From Desulfosporosinus youngiae DSM 17734 (GTDB lineage: Bacteria > Bacillota > Desulfitobacteriia > Desulfitobacteriales > Desulfitobacteriaceae), in assembly GCF_000244895.1 (NCBI RefSeq), contig NZ_CM001441.1, positions 3,368,226 to 3,432,225 of the forward strand: DNA of 64,000 nucleotides, read 5' to 3'. Numbering within the stretch: the first letter of the stretch is position 1; each line of letters opens with the position of its first letter. Of the stretch, positions 9,678-18,767 are shown piece after piece. The notes under the pieces were generated by a model. The model was not told the origin of the DNA and did no database searches. It saw nothing but the letters and a program-made list of their open reading frames with translations. The translations under genes and the position numbers were made by a program.

Positions 9678-9823
9678 TGGGAAGCAAACTCCTGCTCTGA
9701 CTCCGCTGATTTGAACTGGTCATTTATGGATAGACCCTCACAGAGTAGAAAACCGGCTGGCGAAAACTGACCTGCCAGAAAATAAACGACCCAGGTTCTA
9801 GCTTTCTGGCAGCAAATACAAAA

Positions 9824-9850
9824 ATCAGGCGACCCTCTGGATCGCCTGAT
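9824..9850 (-). terminator. rny terminator
   Basis: ATCAGGCGA ... TCGCCTGAT hairpin about 20 bases past the rny stop, followed on the minus strand by TTTTGTATTT. Confidence 0.75.
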
Positions 9851-9871
9851 CAAACATTTTACAATAAATAA

Positions 9872-11419
9872 TTATTTCGCGAAGTCAACTGCCCGAGTTT
9901 CACGGATAACGACAACCTTAATTTGTCCCGGATACTCAAGTTCTTCTTCTATTCGCTTACTGATCTCACGAGCAACACGCGGAGCGAGCACATCGTCGAT
10001 TTTATCGGGTTTAACGATAATGCGAACTTCCCGCCCGGCTTGAATAGCAAAACATTTTTCAACTCCTTCAAAACTCTCAGCAATCTCTTCGAGTTTTTGA
10101 AGGCGCTTAATATAGGTTTCAAGGGTTTCTCTGCGAGCTCCCGGCCTGGCAGCAGAAACTGCATCTGCAGCAGCCACAAGTACTGCTACGATGGTTTTGG
10201 GTTCAACATCGTTATGATGTGCTTCAATGGCATGAGTAACATCACTGGATTCCTTATACTTTCTTACCATGTCGACCCCGATTTGCACATGAGTCCCTTC
10301 CATATCGTGATCCACTGCCTTACCGATATCATGCAACAAACCAGCGCGTTTAGCAAGTTGAATATCGACACCTAACTCAGCTGCCATTAATCCGGCTAAA
10401 TGAGAGACTTCTGTCGAGTGCTTCAAGACATTTTGTCCGTAACTTGTTCGGAATTTTAACCGGCCAAGCAAACGTATCAGCTCAGGGTGCAACCCATGCA
10501 CACCCGTCTCAAACGTCGCCTGTTCCCCTTCCTCACGAATCTTTTGATCAACTTCCTTCTGAGCCTTTTCCACCATCTCTTCTATTCTCGCTGGGTGAAT
10601 GCGGCCATCAGCAATCAGTTTTTCAAGGGCAATACGAGCAACTTCCCGGCGGATTGGGTCAAATCCTGACAAGATTACAGCTTCAGGAGTATCATCAATG
10701 ATAAGATCAATCCCTGTCATGGTTTCTAAGGTACGGATATTGCGTCCCTCACGGCCAATAATCCGTCCTTTCATTTCGTCGCTTGGCAATGCTACCACGG
10801 ATACCGTCGTTTCAGCTACATGATCCGCTGCGCATCGCTGTATCGCTAAGGCAATAATATTCTTTGCCCTTTTCTCAGCTTCTTCCTTGGCACGAGTCTC
10901 AATTTCCTTAATCAGAATTGCAGATTCATAGCGAACGTCTTCTTCGACGCGTTTAAGTAACAATTGTTTGGCTTCTTCCGATGTCATGCCTGATAAACGT
11001 TCTAGTTCAGCTTGTTCCTTGCCAACGATCTGATTCAATTCTTCTTTTAGCTGTTCCACTTCGTTTTCTTTACGGTGCAGATTTTCCTCTTTGCGTTCCA
11101 ATGACTCGATTTTACGGTCTAAACTCTCTTCTTTTTGGAGCAGGCGCCGCTCTAACCGTTGAAGTTCATTGCGTCGTTCGCGGGTTTCTTTCTCTACTTC
11201 ATTGCGAATATGCATGACTTCTTCTTTAGCCGCCACCACAGATTCCCTTTTCTTACTTTCAGCGGCCGCATGAGCGTTTTCAACAATTCGTTTTGCTTCT
11301 TCTTCTGCAGATCCGATAGTCTTTTCTGCAGTATTTTTACGAAAAAGCCAACCGACTGAAACGCCTATACCTAATCCCACTAAAATGGAGATCAATCCGG
11401 TAATAATAAGTTCCATCAT
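9872..11419 (-). CDS. rny: ribonuclease Y
   Basis: Membrane-anchored endoribonuclease that initiates mRNA decay in Firmicutes. 515 residues: a single N-terminal membrane helix (about 4-23), a long charged coiled coil (30-165), a KH domain with [15 protein letters not shown] near residue 205, and an HD domain with [12 protein letters not shown] and [11 protein letters not shown] near 330-365. The ATG at 11419 is chosen; a GTG three codons upstream abuts AGGAGG and is too close. It follows recA-recX, but a terminator lies only about 50 bases before its start, so it needs its own promoter or readthrough. Confidence 0.96.
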   Translation of the reverse strand: MMELIITGLISILVGLGIGVSVGWLFRKNTAEKTIGSAEEEAKRIVENAHAAAESKKRESVVAAKEEVMHIRNEVEKETRERRNELQRLERRLLQKEESLDRKIESLERKEENLHRKENEVEQLKEELNQIVGKEQAELERLSGMTSEEAKQLLLKRVEEDVRYESAILIKEIETRAKEEAEKRAKNIIALAIQRCAADHVAETTVSVVALPSDEMKGRIIGREGRNIRTLETMTGIDLIIDDTPEAVILSGFDPIRREVARIALEKLIADGRIHPARIEEMVEKAQKEVDQKIREEGEQATFETGVHGLHPELIRLLGRLKFRTSYGQNVLKHSTEVSHLAGLMAAELGVDIQLAKRAGLLHDIGKAVDHDMEGTHVQIGVDMVRKYKESSDVTHAIEAHHNDVEPKTIVAVLVAAADAVSAARPGARRETLETYIKRLQKLEEIAESFEGVEKCFAIQAGREVRIIVKPDKIDDVLAPRVAREISKRIEEELEYPGQIKVVVIRETRAVDFAK

Positions 11420-11469
11420 ACGTCTATACACCTCCTTTGTTAATCAACTTTAAACTCTATTATTTGCAT

Positions 11470-11494
11470 AAAAAAAACTGGTTCCAAAACCAGT
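11470..11494 (-). terminator. strong terminator just upstream of rny
   Basis: ACTGGTT-TTGG-AACCAGT followed by eight T on the minus strand, about 50 bases before the rny start. It ends either a transcript from the recA-recX side or a short leader/small RNA within 11495-11620, where a second hairpin (AAACAGG/CCTGTTT, near 11516-11540) lies. Confidence 0.75.
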
Positions 11495-11621
11495 CACTTT
11501 AAGCATAACCTTTAAAACAGGCATCTTATCCTGTTTCCTACAACTCTCGCTCGCTAGTCAAAAAAACCCATATTTTAGAGCTAACTACAACGAAATCTAT
11601 AAGAAAACCTTTAAAGGTTAA

Positions 11622-11655
11622 ATCTTAACAGAGACAGGTCTCTGTTAAGATTTTA
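11622..11655. terminator. perfect 16-bp-arm palindrome downstream of recX
   Basis: AAATCTTAACAGAGAC-AG-GTCTCTGTTAAGATTT has sixteen perfect pairs around a 2-base centre, 66 bases past the recX stop. It is a probable end point of the recA-recX transcript. The T-run on the minus strand is weak, so a protein-binding palindrome is also possible. Confidence 0.55.
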
Positions 11656-11720
11656 ATATCAATTGCAATCAATGTCAAGCTTGTCCTAAATCGGTAAATT
11701 CTATGCAATCAGTCTATATC

Positions 11721-12263
11721 TCAATTATCTTCATTTTTATCCTGTTGAATACTATAAAGTACATTCCGTACCATGTCTGAGGGATACCCCCGTTGGATAA
11801 GCTTCCGGGCAATCTTTTGCCGGAGCCATAGTTCACGGGGAGTCGTTTCCTTTGTCTTATCCGCTGTATTTCTATGTTCCCAGCGCTTGTTCTCTTGTAC
11901 CCACCAACGCTCGGCGAGAGTTTGGCATTGCTCCAGCTCATCATCACTGGAATAGGTTTCTCCCAGGGCTTGTTCAATTAATTGAGGCTCCAATCCTCTA
12001 TTTTGCATATCCCGTTGAACCCGTCGCCGGGGATAACGCTTAAGACGGCTCTCAGAATACCTAAGAGCCAGTTCCTGGTCGTTTAGATAGCCCCATTCCA
12101 GAATCGTTGCCAACACTTCATCAATTTCCGAGCTTTCATAGCCTTTATCCTTAAGACGTGTCTCTAATTCGTAATGAGTCAGTGCCCGGCGGGATAATAA
12201 ATCAAGCGCAGTTTCCTTAGCGCTTTTGCGAGGTTTAGATTTCGTCAAAGGTACCATCTTCAT
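11721..12263 (-). CDS. recX: RecX regulatory protein
   Basis: Binds and modulates RecA filaments. 180 residues built of three-helix RecX repeats, recognisable in [39 protein letters not shown] and [19 protein letters not shown]. The start overlaps the end of recA by 29 bases and has no strong ribosome site, which points to translational coupling to recA. An insertion around residues 105-145 is Glu/Lys-rich compared with short RecX proteins. With recA it forms one SOS-controlled unit. Confidence 0.92.
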   Translation of the reverse strand: MKMVPLTKSKPRKSAKETALDLLSRRALTHYELETRLKDKGYESSEIDEVLATILEWGYLNDQELALRYSESRLKRYPRRRVQRDMQNRGLEPQLIEQALGETYSSDDELEQCQTLAERWWVQENKRWEHRNTADKTKETTPRELWLRQKIARKLIQRGYPSDMVRNVLYSIQQDKNEDN

Positions 12264-13275
12264 CCGGAGAAGTTGGGGCGGCTGCAGGAGCCAAGTTGGC
12301 CCGGATCTTTTGCTCTATTTCAAGGGCTATTTCCGGATGCTGCTTGAGGTGTTCTTTGACATTCTCCCGACCTTGCCCTAACCGCTCTCCATTATACGAA
12401 TACCAAGCCCCCGATTTCGCGATGACCTCAAATTCTGTACCTATATCGACAAGACTGCCTTCCCGGGAAATACCTTCTCCGTACATAATATCAAAATCAG
12501 CTGTTTTAAAGGGCGGCGCAACTTTATTCTTGACAACTTTAACCCGGGTTTTATTGCCGATAACATCCTGGCCTTGTTTAATGGCCTCCTGGCGACGTAT
12601 CTCCATTCTAATTGAGGCGTAGAACTTCAAAGCGCGGCCACCCGTAGTTGTCTCCGGATTACCAAACATAACCCCTATTTTTTCCCTAACTTGATTAATA
12701 AAAATCACGCAGGTATTACTCTTACTGATAGACCCTGTCAACTTACGTAAAGCCTGTGACATGAGCCGGGCGTGCAAGCCGACATGATTATCCCCCATTT
12801 CCCCTTCAATCTCGGCACGGGGAACTAAAGCCGCTACGGAGTCCACAACAACCACATCTACCGCGGCACTGCGCACCAGGGCTTCGCAGATTTCCAAGCC
12901 CTGTTCTCCTGTATCCGGCTGAGCTACGAGCAAATCATCAATATTAACACCTAATGCTCTGGCATAGACCGGATCAAGGGCATGCTCAGCATCAATGAAG
13001 GCAACAGCACCACCTAATTTCTGAGCTTCAGCAATAATATGAAGGGCTACGGTTGTTTTTCCTGAAGATTCCGGTCCATAAATTTCGATGACCCGTCCCC
13101 GCGGCACCCCTCCAACTCCTAAGGCAAGGTCTATCGCCAAAGAACCCGTAGGGATAACATCGATAAACCTATCCGCCGTAGATTCCCCAAGTTTCATGAT
13201 CGAACCTTTACCGAACTGCTTTTCAATCTGGGCAAGTGCATTGTCAAGTGCCTTCAGCTTATTCGTTTCGGCCAT
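12235..13275 (-). CDS. recA: recombinase A
   Basis: 346-residue RecA: strand exchange, homologous recombination and activation of LexA self-cleavage. N-terminal [15 protein letters not shown], Walker [10 protein letters not shown] near residue 66, Walker [11 protein letters not shown], the L2 region near GGRALKF and an acidic C-terminus are all present, with no intein. ATG at 13275 with GAGGAGG upstream; an 11-codon upstream extension is rejected. The promoter (13349-13378) is near-consensus and carries a LexA box right after the -10, so SOS induction is expected. recX overlaps its 3' end. Confidence 0.98.
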   Translation of the reverse strand: MAETNKLKALDNALAQIEKQFGKGSIMKLGESTADRFIDVIPTGSLAIDLALGVGGVPRGRVIEIYGPESSGKTTVALHIIAEAQKLGGAVAFIDAEHALDPVYARALGVNIDDLLVAQPDTGEQGLEICEALVRSAAVDVVVVDSVAALVPRAEIEGEMGDNHVGLHARLMSQALRKLTGSISKSNTCVIFINQVREKIGVMFGNPETTTGGRALKFYASIRMEIRRQEAIKQGQDVIGNKTRVKVVKNKVAPPFKTADFDIMYGEGISREGSLVDIGTEFEVIAKSGAWYSYNGERLGQGRENVKEHLKQHPEIALEIEQKIRANLAPAAAPTSPDEDGTFDEI

Positions 13276-13328
13276 TCTATTATCCTCCTCATCTTGGATA
13301 TAACGCATTTAGCATCTAATTTCTCAGC

Positions 13329-13342
13329 AAAACGTCTGTTCG
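13329..13342 (-). promoter_or_regulatory. LexA (SOS/Cheo) box of recA
   Basis: CGAACAGACGTTTT matches the Gram-positive consensus CGAACRNRYGTTYC at 13 of 14 positions. It sits immediately downstream of the recA -10, where LexA would block transcription. Confidence 0.85.
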
Positions 13343-13348
13343 GTTCTT

Positions 13349-13378
13349 ATTATAGATGCCCGCCTTAACACTTGTCAA
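13349..13378 (-). promoter_or_regulatory. recA sigma-A promoter
   Basis: TTGACA, 18 bases, TATAAT on the minus strand: both hexamers are perfect consensus. It drives recA-recX. Confidence 0.88.
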
Positions 13379-13430
13379 TTTGTTTATTCCGCTGCCGACA
13401 ATAAAACAAACTATTTTACATTCTTATGGA

Positions 13431-13600
13431 GTGAACTACACACCACCTAAGAGGTGGGTGCTTCCTGCTCAACCTAGCTATTGCTAGGAGTATCAACAGG
13501 CTAACCCCGTAATCCCTACGGTTCTTTGAGTGCTAACTTATCCTGTCAAGGCAAGTAGTCTCAACCCTTCGTCTCTGATATTTTTAGAGGCATTATAGTC
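13431..13600 (-). ncRNA. candidate TnpB reRNA/omegaRNA region
   Basis: In this family a guide RNA covers the 3' end of tnpB and the right end of the element, with the guide copied from the flank. The segment from the tnpB 3' end to the CCACCT-CTT-AGGTGG hairpin at the right end fits that layout. The flank at about 13410-13430 would then supply the guide. This is placed by analogy with known TnpB systems, not by recognised sequence identity. Confidence 0.4.
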
Positions 13601-14662
13601 TCGATCAACCGTGCATCCACAGTTGGAACAAGTCCACTCTTTATCGGACAGTTCCAACTCCTTGTTTATCTCACCACAGTAATGACAGGCTTTGGAGGAA
13701 GGAAACCATTTATCAACTTTGACTAATAATTTTCCTTCATTCTCTAGCTTGTATTTTAGGAATGTCGTGAACATGCCCCAAGCATTGTCACCGACTGATT
13801 TTCCGAAATTCAAACATTGGCTCATGGCTTTCATATTTAAGTCTTCAATTACTATTGCATCATAGCTCTCCACTAATTCTCTTGACCTCTTATGGAGGAA
13901 ATCTTTTCTGCAATTGGCAACCTTTTCATGCACCTTGGCAACTTTGACCCTTTGCTTACGTCGGTTCTTGCTTCCCTTGGTACACTTGGCTAACTTGCGT
14001 TGCTCTCTTGCAAGTTTCTCTAATGCTTTACGGTAGAATCTTGGATACTCTGCCCTCTCACATTGGCTATCTGTATAAAGGTTTTTCATATCAAAGTCTA
14101 ACCCTAAAACATTTTCCCTTGTTGGAGAGATTGGTTGTACATCTTGAAAGAATTCAACCAAGATACTCACATAATAGTTGCCAGAGGGTGATTTAGATAT
14201 GGTACAAGACTTAATAATTTGATTGCCGGGTATTTCGCGGTGTTGTTTCAACTTAACAAAACCAAGCTTTGGAAGTTTGATTTGCTTATCTCTAAACCTA
14301 ATATTGTTGTTGACGTTATTGGTTGTGTAAGAATTCTTATCTCTATGTTTAGCTTTGAACTTTGGGAATCCAATACTTTTATCTCTAAAGAAGTTGTTGT
14401 AGGCAGTTTGCAAATTCATTTGCGCATTTGCCAAGGCTAGGGAATCAACTTCTTTTAGCCAGACAAATACAGCCTTATATTTAGCAGGAGTCGGTGACTT
14501 ATACTTCTTCAGTTCAGCTTCATTATCTTTGAATTGCTCGTATAGCTCAATTCGTTCCTCTAACATTTTGTTGTAGACGAACCTTACACAGCCAAATGTT
14601 TTGGCAAATAATAGTTCCTGTTCCTTAGTTGGATACAACCTAAAATTATAAGCCTTGTTCAC
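13538..14662 (-). CDS. tnpB: TnpB RNA-guided endonuclease (IS605 OrfB family)
   Basis: 374 residues, full length. An N-terminal helical/wedge region begins NKAYNFRLYPTKEQE. The RuvC catalytic residues are present: Asp in LGLDFDMKNL, Glu in IVIEDLNMKAM and Asp in DRDYNASKNI. A CxxC...CxxC zinc ribbon (CHYCGE...CSNCG) lies before the last one. TnpB nucleases cut DNA guided by an RNA made from the element's right end and help retain the element. No frameshift or missing catalytic residue, so it looks active; without tnpA it depends on a transposase supplied from elsewhere. Confidence 0.93.
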   Translation of the reverse strand: MNKAYNFRLYPTKEQELLFAKTFGCVRFVYNKMLEERIELYEQFKDNEAELKKYKSPTPAKYKAVFVWLKEVDSLALANAQMNLQTAYNNFFRDKSIGFPKFKAKHRDKNSYTTNNVNNNIRFRDKQIKLPKLGFVKLKQHREIPGNQIIKSCTISKSPSGNYYVSILVEFFQDVQPISPTRENVLGLDFDMKNLYTDSQCERAEYPRFYRKALEKLAREQRKLAKCTKGSKNRRKQRVKVAKVHEKVANCRKDFLHKRSRELVESYDAIVIEDLNMKAMSQCLNFGKSVGDNAWGMFTTFLKYKLENEGKLLVKVDKWFPSSKACHYCGEINKELELSDKEWTCSNCGCTVDRDYNASKNIRDEGLRLLALTG

Positions 14663-14998
14663 ACCTTATCACCCCCTTAATTTTCAATATATCTCTTAAT
14701 ACTTCAATGGGAACTCCACCCGTTGTCACCAAGCAAAAACTTCTTGATCAAAAGTATTCCTTCCGTAACTGTTTTCTTAGAAGGGGAAATTCCTTCTTCC
14801 CCCAAGCCATCAGCCTTCCAGAAATTACTACTGATTGTAATTATATAATAGGTACAACAAATAACAAGAAGATATCGCAAATTCATCCCTCACCTAACGA
14901 GGTGGGAGAATTCTTTGTGAACATAGGTTAAATAAGCCATCAGTGGGGATGCATGAATTGCCCCCACGTTTAGAAAACTCGGCTGACGCCAAGACTTT

Positions 14999-15062
14999 CA
15001 TGCTTGTCCCAAAATCTCAAAATCCCAAACGTTTGGGATTTTGAGATTTTGGGACAAGCATG
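14999..15062. repeat. perfect 64-bp palindrome (element Y, copy 1)
   Basis: Two 32-base arms meet at CCCAAAC|GTTTGGG with no loop and no mismatch. It is followed by GGCCGCTATAT, then AGCAAGTAAAAGGGTACCC. The same core and tail recur after the palindrome at 44377-44432. It immediately precedes structured repeat copy B. It is too perfect and too long for an ordinary terminator and has no gene reading into it on the plus strand. Confidence 0.9.
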
Positions 15063-15117
15063 GCCGCTATATCGATTAGCAAGTAAAAGGGTACCCTATG
15101 ATGGCACCCCAAAAACT

Positions 15118-15509
15118 TTCTACTCTGAAAAACACCCCAAAAACATTCAAAGAATCTGTAGACCTCAAAGGAAGGCAGCTTCTCCCACAGGAGTGAACTC
15201 ATCGCATGGAGAGGTTTTAACCACAAACCCTATACTTATCTTACAAGGTATTACCCAGAGGTTTGGCACGAAAGTGTCCGGTGGACACTTTCGCCGAAGC
15301 GGCAATCTCCAAAGAAGACTTATCCGCTGAAGGTAGCTCCCGCGCCGGTAAGTGGGCGAGCCTCGGAGTGCTGAGTGACGAAGACACTGTCTTCGCACGA
15401 ATTAGCTTTTCTTACAGGATGTGGGAGAAGCTGCCCGACCTGGACACAGCTCCTTTTCATCCTCTGCTGGTGTCGCATCAGCGGCATGGCAGGCTACTTT
15501 GAAAAATTA
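15118..15509 (+). repeat. structured intergenic repeat, copy B (non-coding RNA candidate)
   Basis: Homologue of 5012-5402, in a gene-free stretch. The long-range stem pairs 15174-15188 with 15421-15435 (15 of 15), with a base-pair exchange relative to copy A. The terminal hairpin is at 15471-15486, followed by GGCAGGCTACTTTGAAAAA. Copy B carries extra internal hairpins not found in A: an 11-bp stem CGAAAGTGTCC/GGACACTTTCG (about 15269-15293), and CGAAGACA/TGTCTTCG (about 15379-15395). The interior therefore grows or shrinks by hairpins while the frame is kept. Open frames across it look accidental. Confidence 0.7.
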
Positions 15510-15561
15510 ATAAATCTTTCATTTATCACTAACGCCGCCATACGGCATAAAAGCCTAATCT

Positions 15562-15594
15562 ATTTAAAAAGCTAACCCAGTCAAGGTTAGCTTT
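15562..15594 (-). terminator. terminator of the DEAD-box helicase gene
   Basis: AAGCTAACC ... GGTTAGCTT hairpin with TTTTTAAATA after it on the minus strand, about 30 bases past the helicase stop. Confidence 0.75.
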
Positions 15595-15624
15595 CTAAAG
15601 GAACCGCAGATTAACGCTCAAAAC

Positions 15625-17232
15625 TCAGATTTCACGTACCTTCGCCGGCTCAACACTCACTTTACGCCCTTTAATCATTGTCTGATGCATACAGCTCTGA
15701 ACCCGGGAAGCATATTTTTCCGGTATCTCCACAAAGGTAAACTTATCATAAATATTTATGGTTCCGATACAACTCCCGGAAATTCCGCTTTGATCAGCAA
15801 TCCAACGGATAATATCCTGAGGACGGATTTGTTGAATTCTGCCTATATTTATAAAAAAGCGGACCATTCCTGCTGCTGCACCTGTATTTCCAAAAAGACG
15901 CTCATCAGAATCCTTACTTTCCAATTCATCCACACTTGCTCCCTCGATGGCATATTTCAAGGCAGCAGCAGCCACATCCATGGAATCATATTCCTGAAGC
16001 AAGTCTCCGACAATCGCACGATAGCTGCCTAAACGGTTGCTTTGCATCAGCTTAATAAGTTGGTGCTTAAGATTTTCTGCTTGACGTTCGCTTATATCAG
16101 CCAATGAGGGCAGCTCTTGCCTGCGAATTCTGGTTTTAATAAGATTCTCAATCAGCCGCAGCTGGCGGTATTCCTTTGGAGAAATCAGAGTTATTGCCTG
16201 ACCTTTGCGCCCGACACGCCCGGTTCGTCCTATCCGGTGCACATAGGATACCGGATCCTGAGGAATATCAAAGTTAATAACATGGGTGACGTTATTGATA
16301 TCCAAGCCCCGGGCCGCAACATCCGTGGCCACTAATAATTCAGTTTTTCCATCTCTGAACCTCTTCATGACCCGGTCCCGCTGTTGTTGGCTTAAGTCTC
16401 CATGCAAGGCATCGGCAAAATATCCCCGGGCTTCAAGGGAAACGACTAACTCATCGACCCCCCGTTTGGTACGGCAGAATATGATGCCCTGCCCGATATC
16501 CTCCGTATCAATGATCCGGCCTAAAGCATCTACTTTAATACTTTCCCTGGTCTCATAGAAAACCTGATCAATGAGCGGAACGGTTAGTTCATCACGGCTA
16601 ACTGTTACAGAGCGGGGAGCATTCATATAGGTCTGGGCCAATTTTCGGATTCCCGGAGGCATAGTTGCTGAAAAAAGCAGAACCTGACGACCTTCTTCAG
16701 GCACCTCTCTCAGCAGACTCTCTATGTCGTCAATAAAGCCCATATCCAGCATTTCGTCAGCTTCATCAAGAACCACCATTTTCACATGCTGGAGACGAAG
16801 TGTGCCGCGATTTAAATGATCTAACAAGCGTCCGGGAGTTCCTACGACGACTTGATATCCCATCCTCAAGGCTCTGATCTGGCGGTCAATAGGTTGCCCG
16901 CCGTAAATCGGCAATGGCTTTACATGCCTGTACTTGCCGAGTTTCGCGATCTCCTCAGAAACTTGGATTGCCAGTTCCCGGGTAGGCGTGACAATCAGCG
17001 CTTGCACCGCCTGGAATTTTGAATTAACCTTTTCCGTAATGGGAATTCCAAAAGCAGCCGTTTTACCGGTTCCTGTTTGAGCCTGACCGATTAGGTCGAC
17101 ACCGTCAAGGGCAACCGGAATGGCCTGTTTTTGAATGGGAGAAGGCTCTTCAAACCCCATCTCTGAAAGTGCCTGTAAAAGTTGTTTGCTTAACTGTATA
17201 TCTCCAAAGGTATGTAACCGTTCAACCATCAC
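15625..17232 (-). CDS. DEAD-box RNA helicase (DbpA/CshA-like)
   Basis: 535-residue ATP-dependent RNA helicase. Q motif GFEEPSPIQKQAIP, Walker A AQTGTGKT, PTRELAIQV, DEAD box VLDEADEMLD, SAT motif and HRIGRTGR are all in order within the first ~370 residues. A C-terminal region of about 70 residues ending near KGRKVSVEPAKVREI resembles the DbpA RNA-binding domain, which targets 23S rRNA in relatives. A role in ribosome assembly or RNA turnover is inferred. It begins 17 bases after cinA and probably shares its transcript. Confidence 0.93.
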   Translation of the reverse strand: MMVERLHTFGDIQLSKQLLQALSEMGFEEPSPIQKQAIPVALDGVDLIGQAQTGTGKTAAFGIPITEKVNSKFQAVQALIVTPTRELAIQVSEEIAKLGKYRHVKPLPIYGGQPIDRQIRALRMGYQVVVGTPGRLLDHLNRGTLRLQHVKMVVLDEADEMLDMGFIDDIESLLREVPEEGRQVLLFSATMPPGIRKLAQTYMNAPRSVTVSRDELTVPLIDQVFYETRESIKVDALGRIIDTEDIGQGIIFCRTKRGVDELVVSLEARGYFADALHGDLSQQQRDRVMKRFRDGKTELLVATDVAARGLDINNVTHVINFDIPQDPVSYVHRIGRTGRVGRKGQAITLISPKEYRQLRLIENLIKTRIRRQELPSLADISERQAENLKHQLIKLMQSNRLGSYRAIVGDLLQEYDSMDVAAAALKYAIEGASVDELESKDSDERLFGNTGAAAGMVRFFINIGRIQQIRPQDIIRWIADQSGISGSCIGTINIYDKFTFVEIPEKYASRVQSCMHQTMIKGRKVSVEPAKVREI

Positions 17233-17249
17233 CTAATTGTAATCTCCTT

Positions 17250-18494
17250 TCACTGTTTAACATATAGGCGTACTTTATTAAGGGCAGCTTGGACAGTCAA
17301 CTGACGAACAGACTCCCGTTCACCGTAGAACTGAAATTTTTCCGCATGAACCCCCTCGGACGTGGCGATACCGATATAAACAAGCCCCACTGGTTTTAGA
17401 TCACTGCCTCCGTCAGGCCCTGCTATTCCGGTCGTTGAGACAGCCAGATCTGATCCCGTCCTGGAACGGATTCCTTCTGCCATTTCCTTAGCAACCTCTT
17501 CGCTCACCGCTCCGAATGCTTTCAGGCTTTCCTCACCAACTCCCAGAAGACTTTGTTTTAAAGAATTAGAATAACTCACAACTCCGCCTAAATAGAAGCT
17601 GGAACTTCCCGGCTCCTGGGTCAGTGCAGCACCAAGTAAACCTCCCGTGCACGATTCTGCCGTCGAAATAGTAAGATTCTGATGACTTAGTGCCTGTCCG
17701 ACAATCCCCATCATTGTCTCTTGATCCTTACCAAATACTTTATTTCCTAAACGGCGTCGGATTTCCTGTTCAACGTCATCCAGAATCTTTGCAGCCTGAC
17801 CGGATTCCATTTCCGAACTTCTCGCCACCAAACGAATATGCATTTCTGCCCGTTTAGCTAATAAGGCCACAGTCAGGTTCGGCAGATCCATCAGTTCAGC
17901 GAGTACTTTCTCAATGGCCGATTCCCCGATTCCAAAAACCTTCAGGACACGCTCATTCATCCGCTCGGCATTCGATCCGGAGATCTCCGCTAATTCCGGC
18001 CACACATAGTTATTGAACATAGGTTCCATTTCAAAGGGAGGACCAGGCAATATAATAATTATCTTATTATTTTTTTCTATGATTGCACCAGGGGCAGTTC
18101 CTATAGGGTTCGGTAAAATTTTTGAGCCTTGAGGGAAAAGAGCTTGTTTCTCATTGCTGGAAGGCATCGGAGCTTTTCTGCGACCGAAAAACTGCTTAAT
18201 TTGTTCTAAACTTGAGGAATCCATTTCCATCTTCAAATCTAAAACTTTGGCAACCAGTTCCTTGGTTAAGTCATCTGCAGTAGGGCCTAATCCCCCTGTG
18301 GTAATGACCAGGTCAGAACGTTCGATCGCCTGGTGCAAAACCTGCTCTAAGCGTTGGGAATTGTCCCCTACGGTCGTATGATAATCTACTTCAATACCTA
18401 TAGACGACAGTTTTCCCGTCAAATAGTGAGCACTGGTATTAAGGGTTTCTCCAAGTAATAACTCAGTCCCAGTTGAGACAATTTCAGCCTTCAT
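17250..18494 (-). CDS. cinA: CinA (NMN deamidase / MoaB-like, competence-damage protein)
   Basis: 414 residues: an N-terminal molybdopterin-binding-like domain (about 1-170, with STGTELLLGET and TTGGLGPTADDLT) and a C-terminal CinA/PncC domain (about 255-414, with TAESCTGGLLG and TTGIAGPDGG). PncC-type domains deamidate nicotinamide mononucleotide in NAD recycling. The ATG at 18494 is chosen over a GTG four codons upstream that overlaps the ribosome site. cinA usually stands directly before recA; here a helicase, repeat B and a tnpB element lie between them. Confidence 0.95.
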   Translation of the reverse strand: MKAEIVSTGTELLLGETLNTSAHYLTGKLSSIGIEVDYHTTVGDNSQRLEQVLHQAIERSDLVITTGGLGPTADDLTKELVAKVLDLKMEMDSSSLEQIKQFFGRRKAPMPSSNEKQALFPQGSKILPNPIGTAPGAIIEKNNKIIIILPGPPFEMEPMFNNYVWPELAEISGSNAERMNERVLKVFGIGESAIEKVLAELMDLPNLTVALLAKRAEMHIRLVARSSEMESGQAAKILDDVEQEIRRRLGNKVFGKDQETMMGIVGQALSHQNLTISTAESCTGGLLGAALTQEPGSSSFYLGGVVSYSNSLKQSLLGVGEESLKAFGAVSEEVAKEMAEGIRSRTGSDLAVSTTGIAGPDGGSDLKPVGLVYIGIATSEGVHAEKFQFYGERESVRQLTVQAALNKVRLYVKQ

Positions 18495-18720
18495 ATAGTT
18501 TATCACTCTCCCATAGTCAACGCAAATACGTAGTTCATGTTAAATATTTGTAGTTTTAACTTAGACTGTCTGACATCGAACTACGACCATTCTCTTGATT
18601 AATTATTTCTGATCCAGCTCGAAAATATCCTTCTTTCGCGAGCAAACTATTAAATTTAAGTTATGCTGGGCTTCATGCCATTTTGGCTCCCATCTGAGGA
18701 TTAAGCCTAAATTAGTATAG

Positions 18721-18767
18721 AAAAAATCCTCCGATAGCTGATAATCTCAGCTATCGGAGGATTTTTT
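18721..18767. terminator. strong terminator after the FtsH-like gene
   Basis: AAAAAATCCTCCGATAGCTG pairs perfectly with the mirrored arm ending GGAGGATTTTTT around a short loop. It touches the stop codon of the protease gene. The T-run serves either direction. Confidence 0.88.

Larger units (their letters stand above)
13430..14935 (-). mobile_element. IS200/IS605-type tnpB-only element
   Basis: An approximately 1.5-kb element carrying a single intact tnpB and no tnpA (IS1341-like). Hairpins with the same stem, CACCT...AGGTG, mark both sides. One is near 13444-13458, followed on the minus strand by the family-like terminus TAGTTCAC. The other is near 14890-14910, upstream of tnpB. The exact ends are approximate because such elements make no target duplication. 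It is inserted about 50 bases upstream of the recA -35, between recA and the helicase/cinA pair that would normally adjoin it. Confidence 0.7.

Noticed and set aside
9659-9853. 64-codon minus-strand frame upstream of the 9114 gene
   Set aside because: Its start lies in the rny terminator hairpin and its 3' end runs into the next gene; composition is not protein-like.
10444-11359. Several plus-strand frames opposite rny
   Set aside because: Antisense shadows of a highly conserved coding gene; no ribosome sites.
14704-14931. Short frames on both strands at the left end of the tnpB element
   Set aside because: They cover the element's subterminal hairpin region; no support as genes and no tnpA similarity.
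15004-15502. Plus- and minus-strand frames over the palindrome and repeat copy B
   Set aside because: They run through palindromic sequence and lack start signals; treated as accidental.
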